Source: Tubulanus polymorphus (lineage: Eukaryota; Nemertea; Palaeonemertea; Tubulaniformes; Tubulanidae). From it: DNA of 20,099 nucleotides. The notes below the pieces were generated by a model. It was not told the origin of the DNA, did not search any database, and saw only the letters and a program-made list of their open reading frames with translations. This document shows, one piece after another, positions 9,594 through 16,648 of the stretch. Numbering within the stretch: the stretch's first letter is position 1; every line of letters begins with the position of its first letter. The position numbers and the translations under genes were made by a program. The stretch is taken from positions 1 to 20,099 of the forward strand of contig NW_027437493.1 of the NCBI RefSeq assembly GCF_964204645.1, written 5' to 3'.

Positions 9594-9722
9594 ATGAACT
9601 ACAAATCGTGTACAGATTATTCTAGAATGTATGCGAATCTAAAATTTTTCTTGTTCCTTGCGTTTGTAAGCATTCTGCTGGTGTTGGCATTGTACTTGTC
9701 ACCCTGGTGCCCCAGGGTTTGA
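9594..9722 (+). CDS. small hydrophobic ORF, possibly the 5' part of a broken gene
   Basis: This is a 42-aa frame from ATG 9594, which follows an in-frame TGA directly. A second ATG is at 9627. Residues about 15-34 form a hydrophobic Leu/Phe/Val-rich helix typical of a signal anchor or transmembrane segment. The frame ends just after CPRV at TGA 9720-9722. The next coding-looking frame continues one frame over and overlaps it. It is either a very small membrane protein or the N-terminal piece of a frameshifted gene. Confidence 0.35.
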   Translation: MNYKSCTDYSRMYANLKFFLFLAFVSILLVLALYLSPWCPRV

Positions 9723-9885
9723 AACAAAACCGAAGGAGGTGCACGACGCATTGACCCATATCCTATGTGACGTGGTGGCGTTTTTCAAAGATAATGGATT
9801 TTTTATCGCTTTGATGGTTTATGGATTGCTTTTAGGGTATGTTAGACACGGGAAACGTTATTCCATGGGACGACGATTTGGATAA
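9670..9885 (+). pseudogene. open frame fragment with a hydrophobic segment and no early ATG
   Basis: The frame is open from just after TAA 9667-9669 to TAA 9883-9885. Protein-like composition begins near 9718 (FETKPKEVHDALTHIL), with a hydrophobic helix encoded around 9780-9845. The first ATG, at 9814, lies inside that segment, so normal initiation would miss most of it. It is shifted relative to the preceding 42-aa frame. This supports a broken gene, a programmed shift or an unrecognised splice. I do not reconstruct a joined product. Confidence 0.3.
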
Positions 9886-9973
9886 GAGCATTATGTGGGA
9901 TGAACGAAGGAAAGTGAGGGATGGTTTGAAAAAGAGTGATAAATTTGATGTGTTGTGGTATAAGGGCACATGA
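9839..9973 (+). CDS. small charged ORF, perhaps the N-terminal part of the next frame
   Basis: This is a 44-aa frame beginning MLDTGNVIPWDDDLDKS at ATG 9839. It is acidic then basic, with no membrane segment. It overlaps the end of the previous open frame by 47 bases and the ATG-initiated part of the next frame (from 9948) by 26 bases. Its composition looks coding. With the following frame it could be one gene interrupted by a +1 shift. Confidence 0.35.
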   Translation: MLDTGNVIPWDDDLDKSIMWDERRKVRDGLKKSDKFDVLWYKGT

Positions 9974-10307
9974 GATACAAATTTGCCATGTTGGACGTGT
10001 TTTTCTTGAAGAAAAAGTGGATAAGAGTGGTAGAGTTCATTTTTACAATGCGAAGTATACTATGGCTATCAGAGACTCGAGAGACATGTTTCCACTGAAA
10101 AGTGGAAAATTTGGGATGTGTGATAATGTACCTATCCCAAACAATGCGAAGGCTGTGTTGGTGGCTGACTACGGCGTTGGATACATGAAAGAATGCGTGG
10201 CGAACAGTTATGATCACTTGAAGGAGGTGGGAGTTCGTCGACAGATACCAATGAAAAAGTGTCCTTGTCAGAATGTTGTGAATATTGTCGAAGATGGTGG
10301 CGAGTGA
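9948..10307 (+). CDS. unrecognised 119-aa protein or 3' part of a frameshifted gene
   Basis: The frame opens after TGA 9927-9929 and has its first ATG at 9948. It ends with TGA at 10305-10307. The protein is soluble and mixed-charge, and contains a CPCQNVVNI segment near the C-terminus. There is no recognisable domain. The frame stays open for 120 codons, which suggests real coding, but the first 8 to 10 codons overlap the previous ORF and look less protein-like than what follows. No poly(A) signal is visible close by, unlike the intact genes of the block. Confidence 0.45.
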   Translation: MCCGIRAHEIQICHVGRVFLEEKVDKSGRVHFYNAKYTMAIRDSRDMFPLKSGKFGMCDNVPIPNNAKAVLVADYGVGYMKECVANSYDHLKEVGVRRQIPMKKCPCQNVVNIVEDGGE

Positions 10308-10375
10308 AAATTGTGACAATTTTAGACATTTTTTGTATTTGCTGGAGTAAACCGTTACCAACAATAGTATCTTGT

Positions 10376-10384
10376 ATATATATT
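10376..10384 (+). promoter_or_regulatory. TATA-like tract upstream of the 292-aa gene
   Basis: TATATATAT lies 216 bp upstream of the ATG at 10601, in the gap that also holds three CAGGAAGTT elements. It is a plausible TATA box, but such tracts are common in AT-rich DNA. Confidence 0.2.
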
Positions 10385-10450
10385 CAGTGTTTTGTGCGGA
10401 CATTCAGACATTCCATTTAAAGCATGAAAAATCCAAAAATTGATCTCAAT

Positions 10451-10575
10451 CAGGAAGTTGGACATTATTATATTTTTGAACCAGGAACAGGAAGTTGGGA
10501 CTTGTAAAATTTTCGAGAAATTTCACCCAGGAAATTGGTGCAAAAATTGACTCTGAACAGGAAGTTGGACTTGTA
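10451..10575 (+). repeat. cluster of three CAGGAAGTT elements
   Basis: Copies are CAGGAAGTTGGAC (10451-10463), CAGGAAGTTGGGACTTG (10488-10504) and CAGGAAGTTGGACTTGTA (10558-10575). A degenerate CAGGAAATTGG lies at 10529-10539. All are in the same orientation and end 25 bp before the ATG of the 292-aa gene. The longest matches 16228-16244 base for base. They could be promoter or enhancer elements for the downstream gene. Confidence 0.72.
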
Positions 10576-10600
10576 CTTTTTCCGCTGGTTGTTTGCAATC

Positions 10601-11479
10601 ATGAGCATTATCAGCGACGCGACGATAGAGATGTGTCTGCGGTGTTTGTACGGTTTGGAGGAGGACGTTAAGAAAAAAGAGGAGGGCAATGGTAAAAAAA
10701 TGCAACTGTCTGCTGGTGTCGATTCGAAAGAAGTGAAAATGTTCCAAGATCTCAGCACAATGGCTTGGGATTTGGAAACAGACTGCGAAATCAACATGTT
10801 GAAGGTGCAAATAGTACAAGGCCACTTTCTGGGTGCGAGGAAAGCAGAATTGGTCAAATACTGTACTCGATATAAGAAGGCCATGTCGGATGATATTCGA
10901 AAACGGTTAGTAATGGGCAAAGACAAGAAGATCAACGACTTCCTGAAACACGAGAGATTTGAGAAGCTTATGAGTGTGGACGATAAAGTGAGCAGATATA
11001 TGCTTGCTTACGGCGTGATGTTTCTGAGTGAATGTGCGCAGTGGTTGACTAGTGTGGATGTGTTGGAGCATAAGAGAGAAAAAATGGAAGAAGATTGTGA
11101 TTCGCAAGACACAGATAGTGGCGGGGACAGTTGCAATGACAGAATCCGCGCAGACGAATATCTGCGTTTATTTTTCTCTAAACATTTTGACGTTGACTTA
11201 AGCGAAGCTCTTCCTAATGGCAGCGAAGGATATATCGAAGTGTTGAAAGATGCGGTCTACAAAGCAGTTGACATTCTCTGTAATCGTGTATGCGGAAAAA
11301 CACCGTTAAAGGATGAAGGCTCCTATCCGTACGAATTTATTGCGGCGTTTCTACGGAAAATCAACGAATACACAAACGATGCATTTAGCGTGGTATGCCC
11401 GATGTACAAGAACACGGTGTGTAATTTCTGTAAAGACATTGAGAATTGTGGCGTATACCTGTCAGATCTGTACTTCTAA
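10601..11479 (+). CDS. unrecognised 292-aa protein
   Basis: The first ATG is at 10601; the frame is open about 22 codons further upstream but only from GTG/TTG codons. The protein begins MSIISDATIEMCLRCLYG. It is predicted soluble and helical, with a basic stretch near residues 94-114 and an acidic low-complexity linker around 166-185. The C-terminal part carries several cysteines (CNRVC, CPMYKNTVCNFC) that could bind metal, though no classic finger is complete. The segment after the acidic linker has a helix-strand-helix look, but I cannot assign a fold. AATAAA follows at 11534. It has the cluster of CAGGAAGTT elements immediately upstream. I do not recognise the family. Confidence 0.85.
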   Translation: MSIISDATIEMCLRCLYGLEEDVKKKEEGNGKKMQLSAGVDSKEVKMFQDLSTMAWDLETDCEINMLKVQIVQGHFLGARKAELVKYCTRYKKAMSDDIRKRLVMGKDKKINDFLKHERFEKLMSVDDKVSRYMLAYGVMFLSECAQWLTSVDVLEHKREKMEEDCDSQDTDSGGDSCNDRIRADEYLRLFFSKHFDVDLSEALPNGSEGYIEVLKDAVYKAVDILCNRVCGKTPLKDEGSYPYEFIAAFLRKINEYTNDAFSVVCPMYKNTVCNFCKDIENCGVYLSDLYF

Positions 11480-11821
11480 ACCCATGTGTTCAAGTAAAAT
11501 GTATTATATTGTATTATTGATTTGAAGCTTTGTAATAAAAAAATGCTTTGCTCAGAATTCATGTTTTCTCGATTTGCACCACTGTGGCGAATATCTTCTC
11601 ATCGCCATTTACCTCTTCGAATTACCCAGAATCCAGTTGAGAAATGAGCAAAGATTGTCGTTCGAAATCTTTTGTCGAGTTCGGTTCTATCCAACAATGT
11701 TGACAAAAAATGGATATTTATAAACGAGTCCGATTTCACGAATCCCCACATTGACGGAATATCGTCTCCGATATTGAACACTGCTTTTCTATTGTCATAG
11801 TTGTTGTGTCATCCTTCAACA
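11480..11821 (+). promoter_or_regulatory. 342-bp gap with poly(A) signal and TATA box
   Basis: The gap starts with the poly(A) signal AATAAA of the 292-aa gene (11534-11539). TTTATAAA at 11717-11724 is a good TATA box, about 100 bp upstream of the ATG at 11822. A 34-codon ATG frame near 11544 is too short and featureless to call. No CAGGAAGTT element is present in this gap. Confidence 0.45.
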
Positions 11822-13942
11822 ATGGCAGATACAGGCAACACCGCCGGTGTATATAATACATCGTCGTGTGAATGGTCGAACACACAGTATTGCGAACCTT
11901 ATTCGGCTGCGCCTCTCTCTCTCTCTGCAATGATGGATACTGGAAACTGTGATTTGTACAACCAACAACAACAACAGCAGCAGCATATACCCGCACAACA
12001 ACATCCTGTACAGCACCAACAACAGTACACGGCGAACATGGATTTGGGATTTGGATTTGGCCAAGGACTTGGTGGAAATACAAATCATCAGCAGCAGTCA
12101 CAGACTCAGGGACACGTTATTCGACCTGTACCTCTGCGATTTACAAGCCAGTCATACAATTTCTACGAAAATGGTGCACCGCTACCAACGGATTGTCCCG
12201 TCTACCAGAACAATCCCGGCAGCATGGTTTATACATGCGACGTGACCAGGAAAAATTCAACAGGTGCTATTTCTGCGGCATTTATCGGTGGTGATTGCAG
12301 TGAAAGTGTGCCATCTCTCTACGACTGGAACCATCTCATGTCTGTGCAGTGTGAATGCTGCAAAGGAAAAGGATATCGGCTAATGATTCCACTCTCTTCG
12401 AATTTCAACACCAACGCTGATGTTGATGGAGGACGTGGCAGCAATGGCGGCCGTGGTGTTGGTGATGGTGGTGAAATGGATCCTGACTATATGTCTTCTG
12501 CGTCACGACTTACAACACCAACAGTTGGACGACGTCAGTATCCGAATCAAGCGAATTGGGGATATTACGAAAACAATGTCTCACCTCTTACACCCTCTTC
12601 CTCAACTGCATGGTGTAACGCAGCTCTTGAAACGCGCGGCAGCGAAAAGGAACGGAAACGTGCAAGTGTTGGTGTGAGACAAGACCAAAGCGAAACGACG
12701 TTGACGAATCCAAACTTTTCCGATTCCGATGACGAGGAAGGGGAAGTTAATAAACCAAATGACGGCGGTAATGACGGTGATCGCGAGAGTGAAAGTAAAG
12801 ATGTTGTATTTGAAAGCGAAAAGAACATTATAAATCCTGGAACTGAAATCGAAGAACGGTATGTTACAGATAGCAGCCATTACACGATAACTGAAGAGGA
12901 GAGGATTGAGCTAGAGAAGAAGGTGTATGAAAGTCACGTTCACGATACTACGGATGACGATGTTGACCGCGAAATTTTTCTGACCGAGACTCTTGCATCG
13001 TACGATGTGAACTTTTCAAAAATTGTTGATAGTCCAACAGCGAAGAATCAAGCGAAAAATGAAGTGCCACCACCTCCCGAATTTCAAACAGCACCTGTGC
13101 CTGCACCAGCACCAGCACCTGTACAAGCACCAACGCGAGCACCAGCGCCACCTGTGAAAGAATCAACAGCGAAGAATCAAGCGAAAAATGAAGTGCCACC
13201 ACCTCCCGAATTTCAAACAGCACCTGTGCCTGCACCAGCACCAGCACCTGTACAAGCACCAACGCGAGCACCAGCGCCACCTGTGAAAGAATCAACGCAA
13301 TCCAAGCAACAGCCACAAGCAGCGAAGCCACTTCAACCAACCCAGCCACCTCAACCAACAACGACAATTCCACCGTGTATCGCAACATCCCCAGCTACGC
13401 CCGAAAACGAAAAGGAAATCATACAAGTAAAATTCAAAATTACAAACGCTTACCTGGAGAGTGCTGCGAAGAGTGACTTTTATGATGCATCTCAATTGTT
13501 GAAAGCTCAAATGACTAAAGCATTTAAGGCCGAGTTCCAATACGAAAATGAAATGGTTTGTGGTGTGGTGGTGATACTACCACGATCCCACGACCCAGAA
13601 AAGAAGCGTAGATGCTGTTATGCCATGGTGCGGTGTACTCGGTCTACGAGAGACAAAATCTTGCAAAATAACCCAAATTCGTACGATTTTCGAACATATG
13701 TTGAAATCGCCAACAGCCAGGAACTGACCGAAAGGGAACGATATGAAATAGAACAAAATAAAAAGAAGCGTTATATGGCAGCTGTAGCCAAACAAAATGA
13801 GATGGCACGATCACGATCATGCTCAGAAACTGGATCGTCTAGTACGGACACGGCGCTGTCTGAAACATTGTCCATCAGTAGTGGTGGTTCTTTCTCAACA
13901 AAATCAGCCAGTGTCGCCCCTGTGAAGAAAAGTGACGGCTAA
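11822..13942 (+). CDS. Gln- and Pro/Ala-rich 706-aa protein with internal duplication
   Basis: The ATG at 11822 is in a good context, and the frame is open seven codons upstream only from a TTG. The N-terminal 100 residues are Gln-rich, with a run of seven Gln near residue 48-54. A CECCKGKGY motif lies at about 177-185 and could bind zinc. An acidic Ser/Asp/Glu stretch spans roughly 290-390. Residues about 405-490 are two identical 43-residue repeats rich in PPPPEF and PAPAPAP. A conserved-looking globular domain (about 530-640) contains RRCCYAMVRC. The C-terminal 50 residues are Ser-rich. The layout, with low-complexity arms around small ordered modules, suits a scaffold, tegument or transcription-regulator protein, but I recognise no family. 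It ends at 13942 and converges on the 103-aa minus-strand gene. Confidence 0.9.
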   Translation: MADTGNTAGVYNTSSCEWSNTQYCEPYSAAPLSLSAMMDTGNCDLYNQQQQQQQHIPAQQHPVQHQQQYTANMDLGFGFGQGLGGNTNHQQQSQTQGHVIRPVPLRFTSQSYNFYENGAPLPTDCPVYQNNPGSMVYTCDVTRKNSTGAISAAFIGGDCSESVPSLYDWNHLMSVQCECCKGKGYRLMIPLSSNFNTNADVDGGRGSNGGRGVGDGGEMDPDYMSSASRLTTPTVGRRQYPNQANWGYYENNVSPLTPSSSTAWCNAALETRGSEKERKRASVGVRQDQSETTLTNPNFSDSDDEEGEVNKPNDGGNDGDRESESKDVVFESEKNIINPGTEIEERYVTDSSHYTITEEERIELEKKVYESHVHDTTDDDVDREIFLTETLASYDVNFSKIVDSPTAKNQAKNEVPPPPEFQTAPVPAPAPAPVQAPTRAPAPPVKESTAKNQAKNEVPPPPEFQTAPVPAPAPAPVQAPTRAPAPPVKESTQSKQQPQAAKPLQPTQPPQPTTTIPPCIATSPATPENEKEIIQVKFKITNAYLESAAKSDFYDASQLLKAQMTKAFKAEFQYENEMVCGVVVILPRSHDPEKKRRCCYAMVRCTRSTRDKILQNNPNSYDFRTYVEIANSQELTERERYEIEQNKKKRYMAAVAKQNEMARSRSCSETGSSSTDTALSETLSISSGGSFSTKSASVAPVKKSDG
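13036..13292 (+). repeat. perfect 129-bp tandem duplication inside the 706-aa gene
   Basis: The unit at 13035-13163 is repeated without any difference at 13164-13292. Since 129 is 43 codons, the frame is kept. Identity at synonymous positions indicates a recent duplication or homogenisation. Confidence 0.9.
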
Positions 13943-14205
13943 AAATGAACTGTGAACCTACGCTATTGAAATCTATCGAAAATTGATCGAAAATTTGAAC
14001 TTTCAGACTTTGTGGATTTTTGTTCGAAAAATTTTCTAAGTCCAGATGTACAGGGATATGAGTGTCCTAACTTCTTGTTCGTGATTAAAAAATGACCGCA
14101 ATATTTTGTATTGACATTTGTAACTTCCGCAACAAAATAACTTCCTGAAAGAGAGATGTATTAAAAACAATAAAACATTATATCAAAAAATACATGTTTT
14201 ATTTT
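13943..14205. repeat. convergent intergenic region with composite element and two poly(A) signals
   Basis: This 263-bp gap separates the ends of the 706-aa and 103-aa genes. At 14041-14136 it holds the same ordered blocks as 7021-7104 (GTCC, GTACAGG, TAACTTCTTGTTC, TGAC, TAACTTCCGCAA), followed by AATAACTTCCTGA at 14137-14149. AATAAA at 14169-14174 serves the plus strand, and AATAAA on the minus strand at 14203-14198 serves the 103-aa gene. Confidence 0.6.
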
Positions 14206-14517
14206 TCATTCATTTGTATTTTGACATGTACATTCGCAAAAACACTTGGAATGGTTTCTCACGAAAGTTGTTAAGGCACTGTATTCTCGCCTGAAGTCCA
14301 TCATATCGGAAAGTTGTTCGTGGGCCAGTTTGTTTTTCGATAGTAGTAGAACCATGCCCAAGTCCTGTCTTACGTCGAATGATTCTGGTATCCCTTTCAA
14401 GCACGTACATTTGCATGAGCATTTTGATTTCAAGTATTTGATGTACAGTCCATGCCAATGTTCGTTGAACGCTTCGAGCAATAATTGTTTATTTGAAGGT
14501 GGTGCTGCTGTTGACAT
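14206..14517 (-). CDS. small protein with two CxCxCxC clusters
   Basis: This is a 103-aa protein from the ATG at 14517-14515 to TGA at 14208-14206; the frame extends ten codons upstream without an ATG. It begins MSTAAPPSNKQLLLEAF. Two similar halves each end in a thiol cluster: KCSCKCTC (Cys 33, 35, 37, 39) and KCFCECTC (Cys 92, 94, 96, 98). The sequences before each cluster also resemble one another, suggesting an internal duplication with a 59-residue period. The alternating Cys pattern could bind metal or form disulphides. A minus-strand AATAAA follows the stop within a few bases, which supports a real transcript. Its start lies 35 bp from the ATG of the divergent 528-aa gene, so both probably share a bidirectional promoter. 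The function is unknown. Confidence 0.7.
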   Translation of the reverse strand: MSTAAPPSNKQLLLEAFNEHWHGLYIKYLKSKCSCKCTCLKGIPESFDVRQDLGMVLLLSKNKLAHEQLSDMMDFRREYSALTTFVRNHSKCFCECTCQNTNE

Positions 14518-14552
14518 TGGTGCGTTCACATGTTCTGTTGGGAACACCAGAA

Positions 14553-16139
14553 ATGACAGAGGAATCGGTTATCGGACACGCCAAAGTGGTGGTTGCTAGA
14601 AAACGCTGTCTAATGTCTTCTTTTTCACCCTCTGATATGGCCATAGACTCTCTAAGCGATAACGACAAAGTTTTACGATCGCTTTTAAAATGGCATTCCA
14701 CTACCACGACCACCGCCAGAAGCACCACCACCACCCCTGTTGAAGTGACGGCGGAAAATGGGGAGGAAGGCTATATTGACGGCGCTGCCACAGATAAAAA
14801 AGACAACAAACACAGCGAAAATATCCCACCTACTTTAGAACGTGTCATCGAATACCTACAGGAACATTTGGATAATTCTGCGTTGACATATTTAGAGGGT
14901 GTTAACGATTTAAATAGTCGTTCGACTGACAACTTTTATGCCAAAACAAAACGCGTGCGTAAAATACACCATAAAAATGTCAACAGGTATGTTCATTCAT
15001 TCGAATTTCCAGTATTCCTAGAAAAACTCGAATCAGCGACTGTAGAAATGGTCGATGGAGCAGATTCTATGAAAAATATATTTTCTATATATTGGGTACG
15101 GCTGCGAAAGGAAGAATCGCGCTTCCCCAATACTATCACCTCTCTTGAAAAGGCAATAAAGGGTGATAAATTAACTTTGATCAAATTCTATGAATGGTTG
15201 TACCAGCACGAAGAAATAGGGCGCTGGAACCATCATAGAACCGTTTGTGCGATGGATGATTTATTTTTTAAGGTTATAGAACACGATGTCGACGGAACAT
15301 ATAATAACGAATCGAGCTTGACCAAAAATAACATCATACATCCGCTTTATACCTTACATTTCTGCTTGAAGGCATATATTCAAACGTGTGAACAGTCTAA
15401 ATCTGCGAATACCGTTTTCATACACGAGAAACAAAATGCCGTACACGTAGCGGTTCGAATGGGTGCTGTTGAAATTCTAGCATCCACGGCTTTCCCACAA
15501 TACGCTTTTTTGCAAGAAGATCACCAAGGACGAACTCCGTATCAGTTATGCTGCGAAATTTACAACGATCAGCGTGGACCTCTGAAAAATTGGAGCAAGG
15601 CATGTCTGCTGATTGTTGCAGCACAGACACCGGGGATTTTGTACGAGAAAGATGGACAAACAATGCTACCTCGAGACAAAATCGAAGATAAGGATATAAG
15701 ACACATGTGTGGGTTCGATAATCCTAATACGTTGGTGTTCATGCTTAGAGATATCGATTTATCTGAGGAAAGCCATGTTTGCGCCATCGATTTCGTGCAT
15801 AGGATCGTTCAGAAATCTCGATGGGCTTGTATGGATGTGTTTAGACAGATAAAAACGAACATTCACCCCACGAACTACAAGAAAAAGGTCAATACGTGTA
15901 GGACGAGGGCAATAGACACCAAGGTCATAGAAGACGTGGTGTTACGTAGCTTCCCTGACCATGGCGGAGTTGTGAATGTAACCTATCCTTCGGGTATCAT
16001 GGGAAATAAGATTTTCGAATATGTCTATTTCCACCTTACCCAAGTGTACTGTCGACTGGAGGATGAAAGACTGAGTACCGGTAAAGACTTTAGACCACAG
16101 AAATATCTCGAAAAAATGAGAGAAATATACATCAGTTAA
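14553..16139 (+). CDS. 528-aa protein with ankyrin-like repeats
   Basis: The start is taken at ATG 14553, the first in the frame; ATG 14613 is an alternative that would leave a wider gap to the divergent gene. A Thr-rich low-complexity stretch is near residues 49-62. The middle is helical and highly charged. At about residues 294-340, QNAVHVAVRMGAVEILAS, followed by the turn DHQGRTPYQL, matches the ankyrin repeat pattern (A-H-A-V-x-x-G-x-V-E-I ... D-x-x-G-R-T-P). A second, weaker unit follows, with LLIVAAQTPGILYEKDGQTML. The C-terminal 150 residues show no recognisable domain. Viral ankyrin proteins often target host signalling or ubiquitin pathways, but nothing here specifies a partner. The TAA stop is the first part of the overlapping poly(A) signal at 16138. 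Confidence 0.86.
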   Translation: MTEESVIGHAKVVVARKRCLMSSFSPSDMAIDSLSDNDKVLRSLLKWHSTTTTTARSTTTTPVEVTAENGEEGYIDGAATDKKDNKHSENIPPTLERVIEYLQEHLDNSALTYLEGVNDLNSRSTDNFYAKTKRVRKIHHKNVNRYVHSFEFPVFLEKLESATVEMVDGADSMKNIFSIYWVRLRKEESRFPNTITSLEKAIKGDKLTLIKFYEWLYQHEEIGRWNHHRTVCAMDDLFFKVIEHDVDGTYNNESSLTKNNIIHPLYTLHFCLKAYIQTCEQSKSANTVFIHEKQNAVHVAVRMGAVEILASTAFPQYAFLQEDHQGRTPYQLCCEIYNDQRGPLKNWSKACLLIVAAQTPGILYEKDGQTMLPRDKIEDKDIRHMCGFDNPNTLVFMLRDIDLSEESHVCAIDFVHRIVQKSRWACMDVFRQIKTNIHPTNYKKKVNTCRTRAIDTKVIEDVVLRSFPDHGGVVNVTYPSGIMGNKIFEYVYFHLTQVYCRLEDERLSTGKDFRPQKYLEKMREIYIS

Positions 16140-16143
16140 TAAA
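16138..16143 (+). terminator. poly(A) signal overlapping a stop codon
   Basis: AATAAA begins inside the TAA stop (16137-16139) of the 528-aa gene. The small membrane gene at 3203 shows the same arrangement. Confidence 0.55.
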
Positions 16144-16227
16144 GCGAAAGTTACATTCTGAATACAATTTATTTCGTGTCTTTATATGTATTACATATCT
16201 CATGATACTTGAAATTGTGTTCCCAAT

Positions 16228-16341
16228 CAGGAAGTTGGGACTTGGAAAAATCTCGACAATTTCTAAGTCCAGCGAACATCCTGGTTTAACTTCCTGGTTG
16301 GTTATATTCTTGGTAATGGGCTTCCGAACAGGAAGTTAAAG
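16228..16341 (+). repeat. inverted CAGGAAGTT element at the right end of the virus-like block
   Basis: CAGGAAGTT at 16228-16236 is paired with AACTTCCTG at 16288-16296. Inside them GGACTTGGAAA (16238-16248) faces TTTCTAAGTCC (16260-16270), an 11-bp stem with one mismatch and an 11-nt loop. A further copy, GAACAGGAAGTTAAAG, is at 16326-16341. No copy of the family was seen to the right of this point. The structure resembles the palindromic intergenic repeats of some large DNA viruses or a miniature inverted-repeat element. Confidence 0.7.
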
Positions 16342-16352
16342 AAAAGAAAGAT

Positions 16353-16466
16353 TTAACTTATTTTGTGTCTTTCTAGGCGTTTCTGTTTTTTCGCTTCCTT
16401 TTCTCGCTGTCTTTGTTCCTTTTTCAGTCTAATTTTTTCCATTTTTGTCAGACAGGTGAATTTCAT
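16353..16466 (-). CDS. short very basic ORF crossing the presumed boundary
   Basis: This is a 37-aa frame from ATG 16466 to TAA 16355-16353. Its last 29 residues alternate Lys, Arg, Glu and Gln (MEKIRLKKEQRQREKEAKKQ and on), a charged single-helix composition. Its first eight codons lie in the 213-bp duplicated segment; the other copy diverges right after that. It may be a terminal exon of a host gene, a viral remnant or chance. Confidence 0.22.
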   Translation of the reverse strand: MKFTCLTKMEKIRLKKEQRQREKEAKKQKRLERHKIS

Positions 16467-16648
16467 TCACGTTCACGGCTGAGATGTTCCATCTCGTCTT
16501 CGGTTGCATGAACGGATTTCTCTGCAAAATAAAACGCATTCGACTTTAAGTATTAGCTAAAATGACGGTTAGTCAGTAAAAACAAGTTCAGACCGATACC
16601 TAGTTAAACTTAGACAAAAGTTATTAATTACCCAAAATTTGCGTTCTA
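16436..16648 (-). repeat. 213-bp direct repeat, left copy, with splice acceptor
   Basis: The copy matches 19771-19983 over 213 bp with only a few substitutions and no gaps. On the minus strand it carries a TGACTAAC branch-point-like site, a T-rich tract and TTTTGCAG, followed by an exon-like stretch from 16521. Two frames there are open for 19 and 30 codons. The frame beginning RNPFMQPKTRWNISAVNV has a synonymous change between the copies, a weak sign that it is the coding one. It looks like a duplicated intron end plus terminal exon. Confidence 0.6.

Noticed and set aside
9700-9725. Classical slippery heptamer explaining the first frame change
   Set aside because: GGGTTTG is present, but its zero frame does not coincide with the upstream reading frame, so standard -1 slippage does not fit.
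11100-11330. Possible histone-fold-like segment in the 292-aa protein
   Set aside because: The resemblance is only a loose helix-strand-helix pattern and no diagnostic residues are present.
12948-13388. A 146-codon minus-strand ORF of Leu/Val repeats
   Set aside because: It is the antisense reading of the Pro/Ala tandem repeats in the 706-aa gene.
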